Positions 30,364-39,980 of a stretch of DNA of 64,000 nt are shown here, in pieces. This DNA comes from an uncultured bacterium (lineage in GTDB: Bacteria; Bacillota; Clostridia; Christensenellales; CAG-917). Below the pieces are notes generated by a model. The model saw only the letters and a program-made list of their open reading frames with translations, was not told the origin of the DNA and ran no database searches. A program made the position numbers and the translations under genes. Position 1 is the stretch's first letter, and every line of letters starts with the position of its first letter. Location: contig CASQXY010000003.1 of assembly GCA_949432885.1 (NCBI GenBank), forward strand, positions 1 to 64,000. Direction: 5' to 3'.

Positions 30364-30726
30364 TTATTTGAATATCTTCTTGACAAAGGATGTCGGGACG
30401 GTTTGAGCGGTGTATTTCAGCGAATTTACCCGACCCGTAACTTGCAATTTGCCGTTTTCTATATCCAAATTCTTTACCGCGAGTCCCTGTCCGGTGACGA
30501 GCAGGGTTTCGCCCGCAAGTCTCACCGTGATGTTCTTGTCCGTGAATACGGGCACGTCGACTACGCCCGTCATGCACATGGCGCGGTTGTGGTCGAGTTC
30601 CAGTTTATGTCCTTTCTGCTCCGCGGCGGAAGTGCGCGCGGAGACGTTTTGCGGACGCATAGAGGAAGAGCCTGACGAAATAGGGCTTTTTTTGTCATTG
30701 ACGGAGGGTTTGTTTGTTAAATCCAT
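30364..30726 (-). CDS. yabP: Sporulation protein YabP
   Basis: 'HKLELDHNRAMCMTGVVDVPVFTDKNITVRLAGETLLVTGQGLAVKNLDIENGKLQVTGRVNSLKY'; AAAGGAG ribosome-binding site. Confidence 0.85.
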   Translation of the reverse strand: MDLTNKPSVNDKKSPISSGSSSMRPQNVSARTSAAEQKGHKLELDHNRAMCMTGVVDVPVFTDKNITVRLAGETLLVTGQGLAVKNLDIENGKLQVTGRVNSLKYTAQTVPTSFVKKIFK

Positions 30727-30789
30727 ATTTATAACTCCTTTGCTGTTTGCGCTTTTCATTGACAATAATATTAAAAGAGAATAAAATAT

Positions 30790-32085
30790 ATGACATATTA
30801 TCGCTCTTATCGCCCGAACCGCGCGGCGCGTAAGTTCGGAGGGATGCGCGAATTTATGGCAGACAGGACAGAAAAAGCCAAGAAGTACAAACTGGATTTA
30901 TCGGCGGGTTTTTATCCTTACGTTTCGGGCAGGAAGTCGCAGAGCCTGTTTTGCGTTGGCGCGGAGCTTACGTGCGATGTGGACAAGCCGCTGTTCGCAG
31001 AAGCGGTCAACGCGGTTATGCAAAGATTTCCGCTTTATAAAACCAAGCTGAAAAAGGGCTACGGCGGATATTATTTGAAAGAAAACTCAGCTCCCGTGCC
31101 CGTATTCGGATGGAACGGAAAACCCCAGACCCCCATAGACCCCGAAGAGACAAACGGATATCGTTTCAGATTTTCATTGGACGGCAATCGGATTTATCTC
31201 GAAATGTTCCACGCGCTTACGGACGCGAACGGAGCGATGAGATTTCTGCTTGCGGCGGTTCGAAGATACAGGGAGCTGTCGGGAATAACATTTGACGTAA
31301 ATTGCAATATACCAGCCTTCGACGAGCCCGTTCCGTCTGCGGAAACAGAGGACAGCTTTCTTGCGAATTACAGGCATATAAAGCTGTCGGAGCTGAATCT
31401 GAAAGGCATGGCGGGAGGCGTTCCCCACAGGATAAGCGGCACTCCGCTGAAAGGAGCGCTGGAAGCGGACGAGAGGACGGCGTCCGCCGACTCTCTTATT
31501 GCAAAAGCCAAGCAAGCGGGCGTAACGCTGTCGGCGTATATAGCGGGAACGGCGGCGTGCTCGATTGCAGGCGGCAGCAGCTTGAAACACTCGATTCAGA
31601 TAATGGTTCCCGTCAATCTGCGCAGGATGTTCCCCTCCGAAACGGCGCACAATTTTATAACCTTCGTGCGGCTGTCGCTTAGCGCTGATAAATGCGCGAC
31701 GCTCGAAACGTGCGTAAAGGAATGCGCGAAACAACTCTCCGAAAAGGTGACGCGAAAGAGCATGAGCGCATTTATATCGACGACGGTACGCGCTCAGCGC
31801 AACCCTCTTTTCAGAGCCGTGCCGCTGTGCGTAAAATGGCTGCTTATAAGGTTCGGAAGGCTCTTCCTCAAATCACGGCAGACGATAATCGTGAGTAATC
31901 TCGGTAATATAAGCGTGCCGCCCGAGCTGGGTGTAAAAAGGCTGTCGCTGATGCTGAATACATCTGACAATAACGTGACCAATCTCGGAGTAGCGTCCTG
32001 CGGCGGAGTTTGCACGCTCGCTTTTACGAGGAAAATAAAAGAAAACGACCTGAGCGAAAGATTTTTCCATATGCTCGGAATATAA
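30790..32085 (+). CDS. Condensation/alcohol-acyltransferase-like protein
   Basis: 'MFHALTDANGAMRFL' HxxxD motif; full-length acyltransferase/condensation-like fold pattern. Confidence 0.6.
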   Translation: MTYYRSYRPNRAARKFGGMREFMADRTEKAKKYKLDLSAGFYPYVSGRKSQSLFCVGAELTCDVDKPLFAEAVNAVMQRFPLYKTKLKKGYGGYYLKENSAPVPVFGWNGKPQTPIDPEETNGYRFRFSLDGNRIYLEMFHALTDANGAMRFLLAAVRRYRELSGITFDVNCNIPAFDEPVPSAETEDSFLANYRHIKLSELNLKGMAGGVPHRISGTPLKGALEADERTASADSLIAKAKQAGVTLSAYIAGTAACSIAGGSSLKHSIQIMVPVNLRRMFPSETAHNFITFVRLSLSADKCATLETCVKECAKQLSEKVTRKSMSAFISTTVRAQRNPLFRAVPLCVKWLLIRFGRLFLKSRQTIIVSNLGNISVPPELGVKRLSLMLNTSDNNVTNLGVASCGGVCTLAFTRKIKENDLSERFFHMLGI

Positions 32086-32155
32086 GTGAAAAACGGCGTT
32101 TATCATGTTATATTAGCACGCTAAACCGCCGATTCTGTAAAAAGAGGATTACAAT

Positions 32156-33943
32156 ATGAAGAAACTCAATTCTGAACAACTGCGCAATCTGTATCTTGAT
32201 TTTTACCGTTCCAAAGCGCATGCCGCGATAGAATCCGCATCGCTTATTCCCGAAAACGACCCCACCGTGCTGTTTACGACGGCGGGTATGCATCCGCTTG
32301 TGCCATATCTCCTAGGCGAGAAGCACCCTGCTGGAAAGAGACTCACCGACGTGCAGGTCTGCGTGCGAACGGGCGATATAGAATCCGTCGGAGACGAGAG
32401 CCACTGCACCTTTTTCGAGATGCTGGGAAGCTGGTCTCTCGGTGATTATTTCAAGCACGAGGCGATAGAGTGGTCGTATGAACTGCTGCTGAACAGGCTG
32501 GAATTCGACAAGGACAGGTTTGCAGTCACGGTGTTTGCGGGAGACGGCGAGTGCTGCCGCGACGAGGAGAGTGCAAAACGCTGGGAGGAGCTCGGCATAC
32601 CCAAGGACAGAATTTTCTATTGCGGAAGAAAGCACAACTGGTGGGGACCCGCCGGAATGACGGGACCTTGCGGACCAGACACTGAGATGTTTATTGACAC
32701 GGGCAAGCCCAAGTGCTGCGAGGACTGCTCGCCCGCATGCGATTGCGGCAAGTATATGGAAATAGGCAACGACGTGTTTATGCAGTATTTCAAAAACTCG
32801 GATGGAAAGCTGGAACCGCTTCAAAATAAAAACGTCGACCAAGGAATGGGGCTTGAAAGAATGCTTTGCATACTCAACGGATATAAATCCGTGTACGAGA
32901 CGGACTTATTTTCTTTTGCGATATGCAAGCTGGAAGAGCTGAGCGGCGGAAAATACGGCGAGGACGAGGCGGCGACAAAGGCTATGAGAATCATCAGCGA
33001 CCACACCCGTACCGCGACCTTCCTGCTCGGCGACAGAAACGCGATATCCCCATCCAACGTGGACCAAGGCTATGTGCTTCGCAGACTTATCCGCAGAGCT
33101 ATGAGATACTGCCGCTCGCTCGGCATAGACGACGGCGCGCTTGTGGAGCTTGCAAGACTGTACGTAGAAAAATATAAAGATGCGTATCCCTATATTAAGG
33201 AGAACGAGGAGAGAATCGTATCCGAGCTTATTGCAGAGAAGGATAAATTCGCAAAGACCATAGAGCAGGGCTTGAAGGAGTTCGACAAGGTACTGTCCCA
33301 CCTGCCGCAAGGCATGTCGGTATTCCCCGGCAAGACCGCGTTCAGACTGTACGATACGTTCGGCTTCCCCATAGAGATGACAAAGGAGCTCGCCGAGGAA
33401 AAGGGATATACTCTCGACGAAGAGGGCTACAAAAAAGCGTTTGCCGACCATCAGGCGCTAAGTAAGGCGGGAGCGGAACAGAAGTTCAAAGGAGGACTCG
33501 CCGACAATGGCGTACAGACCGCGAGGCTTCACAGCGCGACCCACCTGCTCAACGCGGCGCTCAAAAAGGTGCTGAACGACGATACCGTCAATCAGCGCGG
33601 AAGCAATATAACAGCCGAAAGACTGCGTTTCGACTTCAACTTCCCCCGTCCGCTGACTGCGGAGGAGATTGCCGAGGTGGAAAAGCTCGTAAACGAAGAA
33701 ATCGCAAAGGACGTGCCCGTGGTGCTCGAAGAGATGTCCGTCGAGCAGGCAAAGGCAGCGGGCGCGATAGGCGTGTTTGCTTCTAAGTACGGCGAAGTGG
33801 TCAAGGTGTACACGATAGGCTTTTCCAAGGAAATGTGCGGCGGACCGCACGCGGCTCGCACGGGGGAGCTCGGCAAATTCCGCATCGTCAAGGAGCAAAG
33901 CTCCTCCGCAGGCGTACGCAGAATCAAAGCCGTGCTGGAATAA
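32156..33943 (+). CDS. alaS: Alanyl-tRNA synthetase, short form lacking the C-terminal C-Ala/DHHA1 domain
   Basis: 'FTTAGMHPLVPYLLGEKHPAGKRLTDVQVCVRTGDIESVGDESHCTFFEMLGSWSLGDYFK', editing 'RLHSATHLLNAALKKVL', 'CGGPHAARTGELG..RIVKEQSSSAGVRRIKAVLE'; stops directly after. Confidence 0.9.
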   Translation: MKKLNSEQLRNLYLDFYRSKAHAAIESASLIPENDPTVLFTTAGMHPLVPYLLGEKHPAGKRLTDVQVCVRTGDIESVGDESHCTFFEMLGSWSLGDYFKHEAIEWSYELLLNRLEFDKDRFAVTVFAGDGECCRDEESAKRWEELGIPKDRIFYCGRKHNWWGPAGMTGPCGPDTEMFIDTGKPKCCEDCSPACDCGKYMEIGNDVFMQYFKNSDGKLEPLQNKNVDQGMGLERMLCILNGYKSVYETDLFSFAICKLEELSGGKYGEDEAATKAMRIISDHTRTATFLLGDRNAISPSNVDQGYVLRRLIRRAMRYCRSLGIDDGALVELARLYVEKYKDAYPYIKENEERIVSELIAEKDKFAKTIEQGLKEFDKVLSHLPQGMSVFPGKTAFRLYDTFGFPIEMTKELAEEKGYTLDEEGYKKAFADHQALSKAGAEQKFKGGLADNGVQTARLHSATHLLNAALKKVLNDDTVNQRGSNITAERLRFDFNFPRPLTAEEIAEVEKLVNEEIAKDVPVVLEEMSVEQAKAAGAIGVFASKYGEVVKVYTIGFSKEMCGGPHAARTGELGKFRIVKEQSSSAGVRRIKAVLE

Positions 33944-34101
33944 GTTACGCCGGAAATATCGCTTATTCCGGGTTTATTTGGTTGTACAGTGCCGCAAAAA
34001 ATAAAATTACAGATGAAAGTTGACTAATTCGGTATAATAGTATATAGTATATAGACAGTAAATAACAAATTGCCGTAATGCTTCGGCAGACGAGGTTATC
34101 T

Positions 34102-34749
34102 ATGAAAAAGAATTTGGAAAAAATATTTGCCTCGGCAAGTATTGTAGTGGCAATCATCTTGATTATGATTCTGCTTGTCACGGCGTTCGGAGGAATCGAT
34201 TTCGACGAATTCCAGAGCGATTTGGTTCGCGGCTTGCTTATTACGCTGGGCATTCTGTATCTCGTGCTTGCGGGCTTTGCGCTCGTGCTTATGTTTATAA
34301 GGACGGACGTTGTCAAGGAAGTCGTCGTCAAATCCGAAAAAGGCGGCGCGGTGAAGGTTTCCGTCAAGGTCGTCAAGAATTTCGTCAAGCAGGCTTGCGG
34401 TCAGATTGAGGGCGTGAAGTTTAAGAAGGTTACGCTTGTTCAAGACGATTACGGCGTGCGTCTCAAAGTCAGCATCAAGGTTTTGGACGAGAATACGACC
34501 AGAGTAGAAGCGTATTTGCGCGCTCTCATCGAGGAAATTTTTTACAGCGAGTTCGGCTTCAAGTTCATATCCATCGAGACTAAGGTTATGGTCGTGACGC
34601 CCAAGAATCAAGAGGAACTGGACAACCTCAAAGCCATATCCGACCAAAAGGCGGAAGAGGCGCTCGCTTTGGAGGCTGAAAACGCCGAAGAGGAAGAAAT
34701 CGCTGAGGAAGAGGTCGTCGAAGAGACCGAAGCCGTCGAAGAAGAATAA
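34102..34749 (+). CDS. Alkaline shock response membrane anchor AmaP-like protein
   Basis: Two N-terminal TMs then Asp23-like domain; acidic tail. Confidence 0.65.
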   Translation: MKKNLEKIFASASIVVAIILIMILLVTAFGGIDFDEFQSDLVRGLLITLGILYLVLAGFALVLMFIRTDVVKEVVVKSEKGGAVKVSVKVVKNFVKQACGQIEGVKFKKVTLVQDDYGVRLKVSIKVLDENTTRVEAYLRALIEEIFYSEFGFKFISIETKVMVVTPKNQEELDNLKAISDQKAEEALALEAENAEEEEIAEEEVVEETEAVEEE

Positions 34750-34764
34750 GTATAACGAATCCGC

Positions 34765-34794
34765 GTGCAAGCCGCCCTTCGGGGCGGTTTGCAC
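34765..34794 (+). terminator. Strong hairpin between amaP-like and greA
   Basis: GTGCAAGCCGCCC-TTCG-GGGCGGTTTGCAC; no U-tract, so attenuator or partial terminator. Confidence 0.5.
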
Positions 34795-34810
34795 CCGATA
34801 AGGAGAATAT

Positions 34811-35290
34811 ATGAAAGAAGTTATTTTGACCCAAGAGGGCTTGGAAGAGCTTAAACAGCGTCTCGATTATCTGATTGTCTATCTGCGTGAGGACGTGGCG
34901 AAAAAATTACAGCACGCCCGCGAACTCGGCGATTTGAGCGAAAATGCCGAATACGACGCCGCAAAGCAGGAAGAAAGCCAAGTCGCGCAGGAAATCAAGG
35001 AACTCGAAGAGAGAATCAAAAATGCCAAAATCATCGAGAAAAGCGGCACGAACAGGGTCTCTATCGGACACGTCGTCACCGTCGAATACCTCGGCAAACT
35101 TGAAGAGGACGAGGAAGCTGTCATGAACGTGCAGATTGTAGGCGAGACCGAAGCCGACTATTCCAAGGGCAAAATAAGCAACGAATCTCCTCTCGGAAAG
35201 GCGCTTATCGGCAAAAAGGGCGGCGATATCGCTATCTTTGCAAATATGCACGGCGGCGAAGAGAGATACAAGGTTATAAAGATTAAGTAA
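34811..35290 (+). CDS. greA: Transcription elongation factor GreA
   Basis: 'LTQEGLEELKQRLDYL', 'ARELGDLSENAEYDAAKQEES', 'SNESPLGKALIGKKGGD'. Confidence 0.95.
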   Translation: MKEVILTQEGLEELKQRLDYLIVYLREDVAKKLQHARELGDLSENAEYDAAKQEESQVAQEIKELEERIKNAKIIEKSGTNRVSIGHVVTVEYLGKLEEDEEAVMNVQIVGETEADYSKGKISNESPLGKALIGKKGGDIAIFANMHGGEERYKVIKIK

Positions 35291-35355
35291 CGCAAAGAGA
35301 ATTTCATTTCCGAATTCGGCTACGCGCTTAAAGAGCGCAGATTTTGTGAACTATT

Positions 35356-36861
35356 ATGAATGAAGAACAGATAAATTCTGCCCCTCAGCGTCCCGAGCAG
35401 GACGCAAGCGAGGTGCGCAAGGTCAGATTGGACAAACTTGCGGAGCTTTCTGCAATGGGTGCAAATCCGTACGAGCTTACCTCCTACGCAAGGACAGCCA
35501 CCGCGGGAGAGGTGCTGAACGATTACGGACAGTGGGAAGGTAAGACGGTCAGCCTTGCGGGACGTTTGGTTTCCAAACGCATTATGGGCAAGGCGAGCTT
35601 CGGGCATATACTCGACTGCGACGGGAGAATACAGGGTTATTTCAGCCGCGACGATATGGGCGTCGAAGAATATCAGTCTTTCAAAAAATGGGATATCGGC
35701 GATATCATCGGCATCGAAGGCACGGTTTTTACCACCAAGATGGGGGAAATCTCCGTACACGTAAAAAAGGCGGTTCTGCTTTCCAAATCCCTTTTGCCTC
35801 TTCCAGAAAAGTATCACGGACTCCGAGATACCGAGCTGCGCTACCGCCAGCGCTACGTGGATTTGATTGCCAATCCCGAGGTCAAGGAAGTTTTTATCAA
35901 GCGCAGTAAAATTATATCCACTATCCGCGAAGTCCTCGACAAAAAGGGCTTTATCGAAGTTGAAACGCCTATACTCAATACGCTTGCTGGCGGCGCGAAC
36001 GCAAGACCCTTCGTCACTCATCACAATACGCTGGATATAGATATGTATATGCGTATTGCAACGGAGCTGCATTTGAAGCGCTGTATTGTCGGCGGATTCG
36101 ACAAGGTATATGAAATCGGAAGACAGTTCCGCAACGAGGGCATGGACCCCAAGCATAATCCCGAATTTACCACTATCGAGCTGTATCAGGCTTATGCGGA
36201 TTACACGGATATGATGAATATTGCCGAGGAGTTGTTCAGCGCGGCGGCTATGAAGGTGTGCGGAGGTCTGAAAATCGAGTATCAAGGTCAGCCTCTCGAT
36301 CTTACGACGCCGTGGGAAAGACTGACCATGGTTCAAGCCGTCAAGAAATATACGGGACTGGATTTCGATACGCAATCGCTTGCCGAGCTCGTTGCAAAGG
36401 CGAACGAATTGGGACTCGAACTGCCGGCGGACGTATCTTGGGGCAACGCACTTTATAAGGTGTTCGACTGCTTTGTGGAAGATAAGCTCATTGGTCCCGT
36501 GTTTATTACGGATTATCCCGTTGAAGTCAGTCCTCTTGCGAAACGTAAGCCCTCCGACCCGAGGCTTACGGAAAGATTCGAGTTTTTCATCTGCGCCAGC
36601 GAGGGCGGCAACGCTTTCAGCGAGCTCAACGACCCGATTGACCAAAGATCCCGTTTCGAGCAGCAGATGCTTGCCAAAGCAAAGGGCGACGAAGAGGCTC
36701 AGCCTTATGACGAGGATTTCTGTACCGCATTGGAGTACGGAATGCCTCCTACGGGCGGAATCGGCATTGGAATCGACCGTATGGTGATGTTCCTCACCAA
36801 TTCGGCGTCGATTAGGGATGTGTTGCTGTTCCCCACCATGCGCCCGACAAATACGCGATAA
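35356..36861 (+). CDS. lysS: Lysyl-tRNA synthetase (class II)
   Basis: '[19 protein letters not shown]', '[31 protein letters not shown]', '[30 protein letters not shown]'. Confidence 0.97.
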   Translation: MNEEQINSAPQRPEQDASEVRKVRLDKLAELSAMGANPYELTSYARTATAGEVLNDYGQWEGKTVSLAGRLVSKRIMGKASFGHILDCDGRIQGYFSRDDMGVEEYQSFKKWDIGDIIGIEGTVFTTKMGEISVHVKKAVLLSKSLLPLPEKYHGLRDTELRYRQRYVDLIANPEVKEVFIKRSKIISTIREVLDKKGFIEVETPILNTLAGGANARPFVTHHNTLDIDMYMRIATELHLKRCIVGGFDKVYEIGRQFRNEGMDPKHNPEFTTIELYQAYADYTDMMNIAEELFSAAAMKVCGGLKIEYQGQPLDLTTPWERLTMVQAVKKYTGLDFDTQSLAELVAKANELGLELPADVSWGNALYKVFDCFVEDKLIGPVFITDYPVEVSPLAKRKPSDPRLTERFEFFICASEGGNAFSELNDPIDQRSRFEQQMLAKAKGDEEAQPYDEDFCTALEYGMPPTGGIGIGIDRMVMFLTNSASIRDVLLFPTMRPTNTR

Positions 36862-36975
36862 TTTGTGTTGATACTGCGTCAAAGGCACTTTTGCTTACAG
36901 TCACGTATTTCATATGCGTTAGGCTGTTCGCAAAAGTGCCTTTTCCTTGTCTGTACGCAAATTATCGCGTATTTG
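36848..36975. repeat. Nested inverted repeat overlapping the lysS stop codon
   Basis: Outer CAAATACGCGATAATTTG / CAAATTATCGCGTATTTG (18 bp perfect); inner AAAGGCACTTTTGC / GCAAAAGTGCCTTT (14 bp perfect). Confidence 0.85.
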
Positions 36976-37010
36976 AAAATTAGTTAAGCGGTTCACAAAA
37001 ATGAATTTTT

Positions 37011-37052
37011 GGGGGCCCTGCAAAATGTCCGTGTTTTTTGAGATAATTTTTC
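37011..37052 (-). repeat. Dispersed intergenic repeat, right-part fragment
   Basis: Minus strand matches 52853-52894 at 34/42 positions without gaps. Confidence 0.6.
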
Positions 37053-37373
37053 GCGTTCTCTATCTCAATATGACAAATATAAAAACGCTTTAAAGAGCAA
37101 ATGCGTTGTGCAATTTATCTCAATATCGCGTTTTTACGTGGCTTGCGTAGCTTGTTATATACAAGTGAGTTTGTGAGCTGAATAATATGTTTTGCGCACT
37201 CGACTGTATTTGCAGTAGAAGATGAATCTTCTGTTATTCTTCCGAAGTTTCGATATCGAGGTGCAGTCTCTTGAAAGAGTGTTTGTCGTGTACACACTCG
37301 TTCATGCCGATTATAAGCGCGTTGTTTTTAATTAAAATACTCGATTTATACTCTGTGACACTCGGCGCAAAAG

Positions 37374-38228
37374 CTATTCATCATCCGCCATAGCATCAAT
37401 ATCTGCCGTGGACTGTCTTTCGCCGATGTTCATAGAATCCAGCGCATAAGTTCTTACGTCAAAACTGCCGTCTTTTAGGAGTACCTTCACGCGCGCGGTT
37501 TGCTTGATAAGGTCGTTGGATTCCACCGTGCCTTCGCCGTCGGGCGTTTTGACCTTGCTTCCGACCTTGGGCATAAGTTTGTACACCTCGCTGTAATAGG
37601 CGTTTTCATATTTCAGACAGCACATAAGTCTGCCGCAAACTCCGCTTATCTTTTGGGGATTGAGGGACAAGCCCTGTACCTTTGCCATTTTTATGGAGAC
37701 CTTTTCAAAATCGGGCAGGTGGGTGGTGCAACAGCATGCCCTTCCGCAGGGAGCGAGCGCGCCGCGCATTTTCGTATCGTCGCGTTCGTAAATCTGACGA
37801 AGCTCTATGCGCACCTTGAATATAGAGGCGAGCACGCGTACAAGCTCTCTGAAATCCACTCTTCCGTCGGCGGTAAAATAGAAAATGAGCTTGGAGCGGT
37901 CGAAGGTATATTCCGCGTCGACCAGCTTCATGGACAACTTCATTTCGTTGACTTTTTCACGTATGATTTTCAGCGCCTCGGCCTTATCCTCGGCGTTTTT
38001 TGCGAGCTGAGCTCTGTCCGCGTCGGTTGCCAACCTCTGTACGGGTTTGAGGGGCTGTACGATTTCGCTTTCCGAAACATCCCTGTTTGCGACGACTACG
38101 GTCGCAAATTCAGGTCCGCGGGATGATTCCACTATGACCTCGTCGCCCTCCGAGCAGACGAGACCGTTGGGCGCGAAATAATATACCTTGTTGCTGTTTT
38201 TGAACTTTATTCCTATGATTTCGGGCAC
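37374..38228 (-). CDS. ricT: PSP1 domain protein RicT (YaaT)
   Basis: 'RGALAPCGRACCCTTHLPDFEKVSIKMAKVQGLSLNPQKISGVCGRLMCCLKYE'. Confidence 0.93.
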   Translation of the reverse strand: MPEIIGIKFKNSNKVYYFAPNGLVCSEGDEVIVESSRGPEFATVVVANRDVSESEIVQPLKPVQRLATDADRAQLAKNAEDKAEALKIIREKVNEMKLSMKLVDAEYTFDRSKLIFYFTADGRVDFRELVRVLASIFKVRIELRQIYERDDTKMRGALAPCGRACCCTTHLPDFEKVSIKMAKVQGLSLNPQKISGVCGRLMCCLKYENAYYSEVYKLMPKVGSKVKTPDGEGTVESNDLIKQTARVKVLLKDGSFDVRTYALDSMNIGERQSTADIDAMADDE

Positions 38229-39193
38229 CTGTGTCTGACCTCCAAAATTGAAAATAACAGATTATCTATCGCCGAGAGCGCGGGTACGTTCAGCGCAAGC
38301 TGTCTTCGCGTATCGCCTATCATGCCGAGTATTTTTGACAGCGCGAGCGGCGAATACCTGTCCGCAAGCGCGGTGATATCGCTTGGAATATGCTTTGAAA
38401 GTATCATGTCGGGGCTGTTCTGCACGACGAGCATATCCCGTATTATTATGGACAAAACGTCCAGCAATTCGTTCAAGTTCTCCTGACTTGCAATGTCCGC
38501 GTCCAAACCGACTATATCCGAGCTTCGGTTGAGCCTCTTCAATGCGTCGATTGCAAACGCGTAAAGAGCGGAGTACTGCGAAGAGGCGGCAATCTTATCC
38601 GCTTTGCCGAGCATACCTTCGCTGCAAGCCGCGGCTACGGCGCTTTTCTCCTCGCTGTAACCGCGGGATAGCATTGCGTTATACACTGTTTGTTCGTCAA
38701 ACGAATCCATATGGATTGCGCGCACTCGGGATTTTATGGTGTCGAGCATCGCCGATTCGTTTGCGACCCCGAGGAATACCGTCACTCCTGCGGGCGGTTC
38801 TTCGAGTGTTTTGAGCAGTTTGTTCTGCGCCTGTACGTTCATCATATCTGCGCGATGAATGAAATACAGCTTGCGTCCCGACAGCGATTTGATGTACACC
38901 GACGAAAGCATTTTGTTGACGTCGTCCACCTTGATTTTATCGCGCGCGGCGTTCACGTGGAATACGTCGGGGTGGTTTGAGTGCAACACCTTTCTGCACT
39001 CTGCGCAGGACATGCATGCGGAGCCGTTTTGACAGTAAACCGTCGTCGCAATCAGAGTGAAAAACTCGTCCGCGACGTCGTCGTCTCCGGTCATGACGGC
39101 ATAGGCGTGACCGAGCCCCGACCTTAGGTCGCTCAGAAAAAATTTGTAGGCGGTCGAGCCCTTCAATGCATTTTCAAACGTGAGTGCGCTCAC
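38213..39193 (-). CDS. holB: DNA polymerase III delta-prime subunit
   Basis: Zinc module CQNGSACMSCAECRKV, 'HPDVFHVNA', 'NKLLKTLEEPPAGVTVFLG'; between tmk and ricT. Confidence 0.88.
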   Translation of the reverse strand: MSALTFENALKGSTAYKFFLSDLRSGLGHAYAVMTGDDDVADEFFTLIATTVYCQNGSACMSCAECRKVLHSNHPDVFHVNAARDKIKVDDVNKMLSSVYIKSLSGRKLYFIHRADMMNVQAQNKLLKTLEEPPAGVTVFLGVANESAMLDTIKSRVRAIHMDSFDEQTVYNAMLSRGYSEEKSAVAAACSEGMLGKADKIAASSQYSALYAFAIDALKRLNRSSDIVGLDADIASQENLNELLDVLSIIIRDMLVVQNSPDMILSKHIPSDITALADRYSPLALSKILGMIGDTRRQLALNVPALSAIDNLLFSILEVRHRCPKS

Positions 39194-39798
39194 TTTATTA
39201 AACCTCTTTCACGCATAAGCGATATGATTTTCTGCGAAGTAACGTTTTTATCGAAATCGGGTTTTATAGGCACAATACGACCGTTTGAAGCGTCGATTTC
39301 GCACAGAAAACCATTGTAGACCTTATCGAAAAACTCAACGGATTCCTGTTCCAGCCTATCTTCTGTGCGGTATTTGCGCCATGAGTTTTCGGGACTTAAA
39401 TCGATGAATACGGTGAGGTCGGGCATGCAGCCGTCCACGGCGGGAGCGTTGATATGCTTTATGACGTCCGCGCCCATATTTCGTCCGTAGCCTTGATAGG
39501 CGACGGAGCTGTCCACAAATCTGTCGCATATGACCAGCTTGCCTGCGCTAAGCGCGGGCTTTATGACCTCGCGCACGAGCTGCGCGCGGCTTGCGGCGTA
39601 CAGCATCGCCTCCGTCATGTCCGTCATTTGCGTATTGGCAGGGTCTAGTATTACTTTACGTATCTGCTCGGATATCTCTGTACTGCCCGGCTCGCGGACG
39701 TACACCGCTTCCTGTCCTGTCCTTTCAAGATATTCCCGTAAAAGCCTAAGCTGTGTGGACTTGCCAACGCCCTCGCAGCCCTCGAACGATACAAACAT
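39190..39798 (-). CDS. tmk: Thymidylate kinase
   Basis: 'FVSFEGCEGVGKSTQLRLLREYL', 'VREPGSTEISEQIRKVILD', 'VICDRFVDSSVAYQGYGR'. Confidence 0.96.
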   Translation of the reverse strand: MFVSFEGCEGVGKSTQLRLLREYLERTGQEAVYVREPGSTEISEQIRKVILDPANTQMTDMTEAMLYAASRAQLVREVIKPALSAGKLVICDRFVDSSVAYQGYGRNMGADVIKHINAPAVDGCMPDLTVFIDLSPENSWRKYRTEDRLEQESVEFFDKVYNGFLCEIDASNGRIVPIKPDFDKNVTSQKIISLMRERGLIK

Positions 39799-39980
39799 AT
39801 TTTTATCCTCTCGTGTGATTTATATAGTATATCACAAATTTGCAGTTCCCACAAGTGCAGGCGAAGAAAAACAAAGTCTCATTGCAAGGGATATCTTATG
39901 TCTGTCCGCAGATAATTCAGTTGACAACATTATAGAGCGGTAATATGCTAGATATAATATTTATTAAAGGAGATATCAAA

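Noticed and set aside
35320-36888. 522-aa minus-strand ORF opposite lysS
   Set aside because: Shadow ORF produced by codon bias; lysS is certain.
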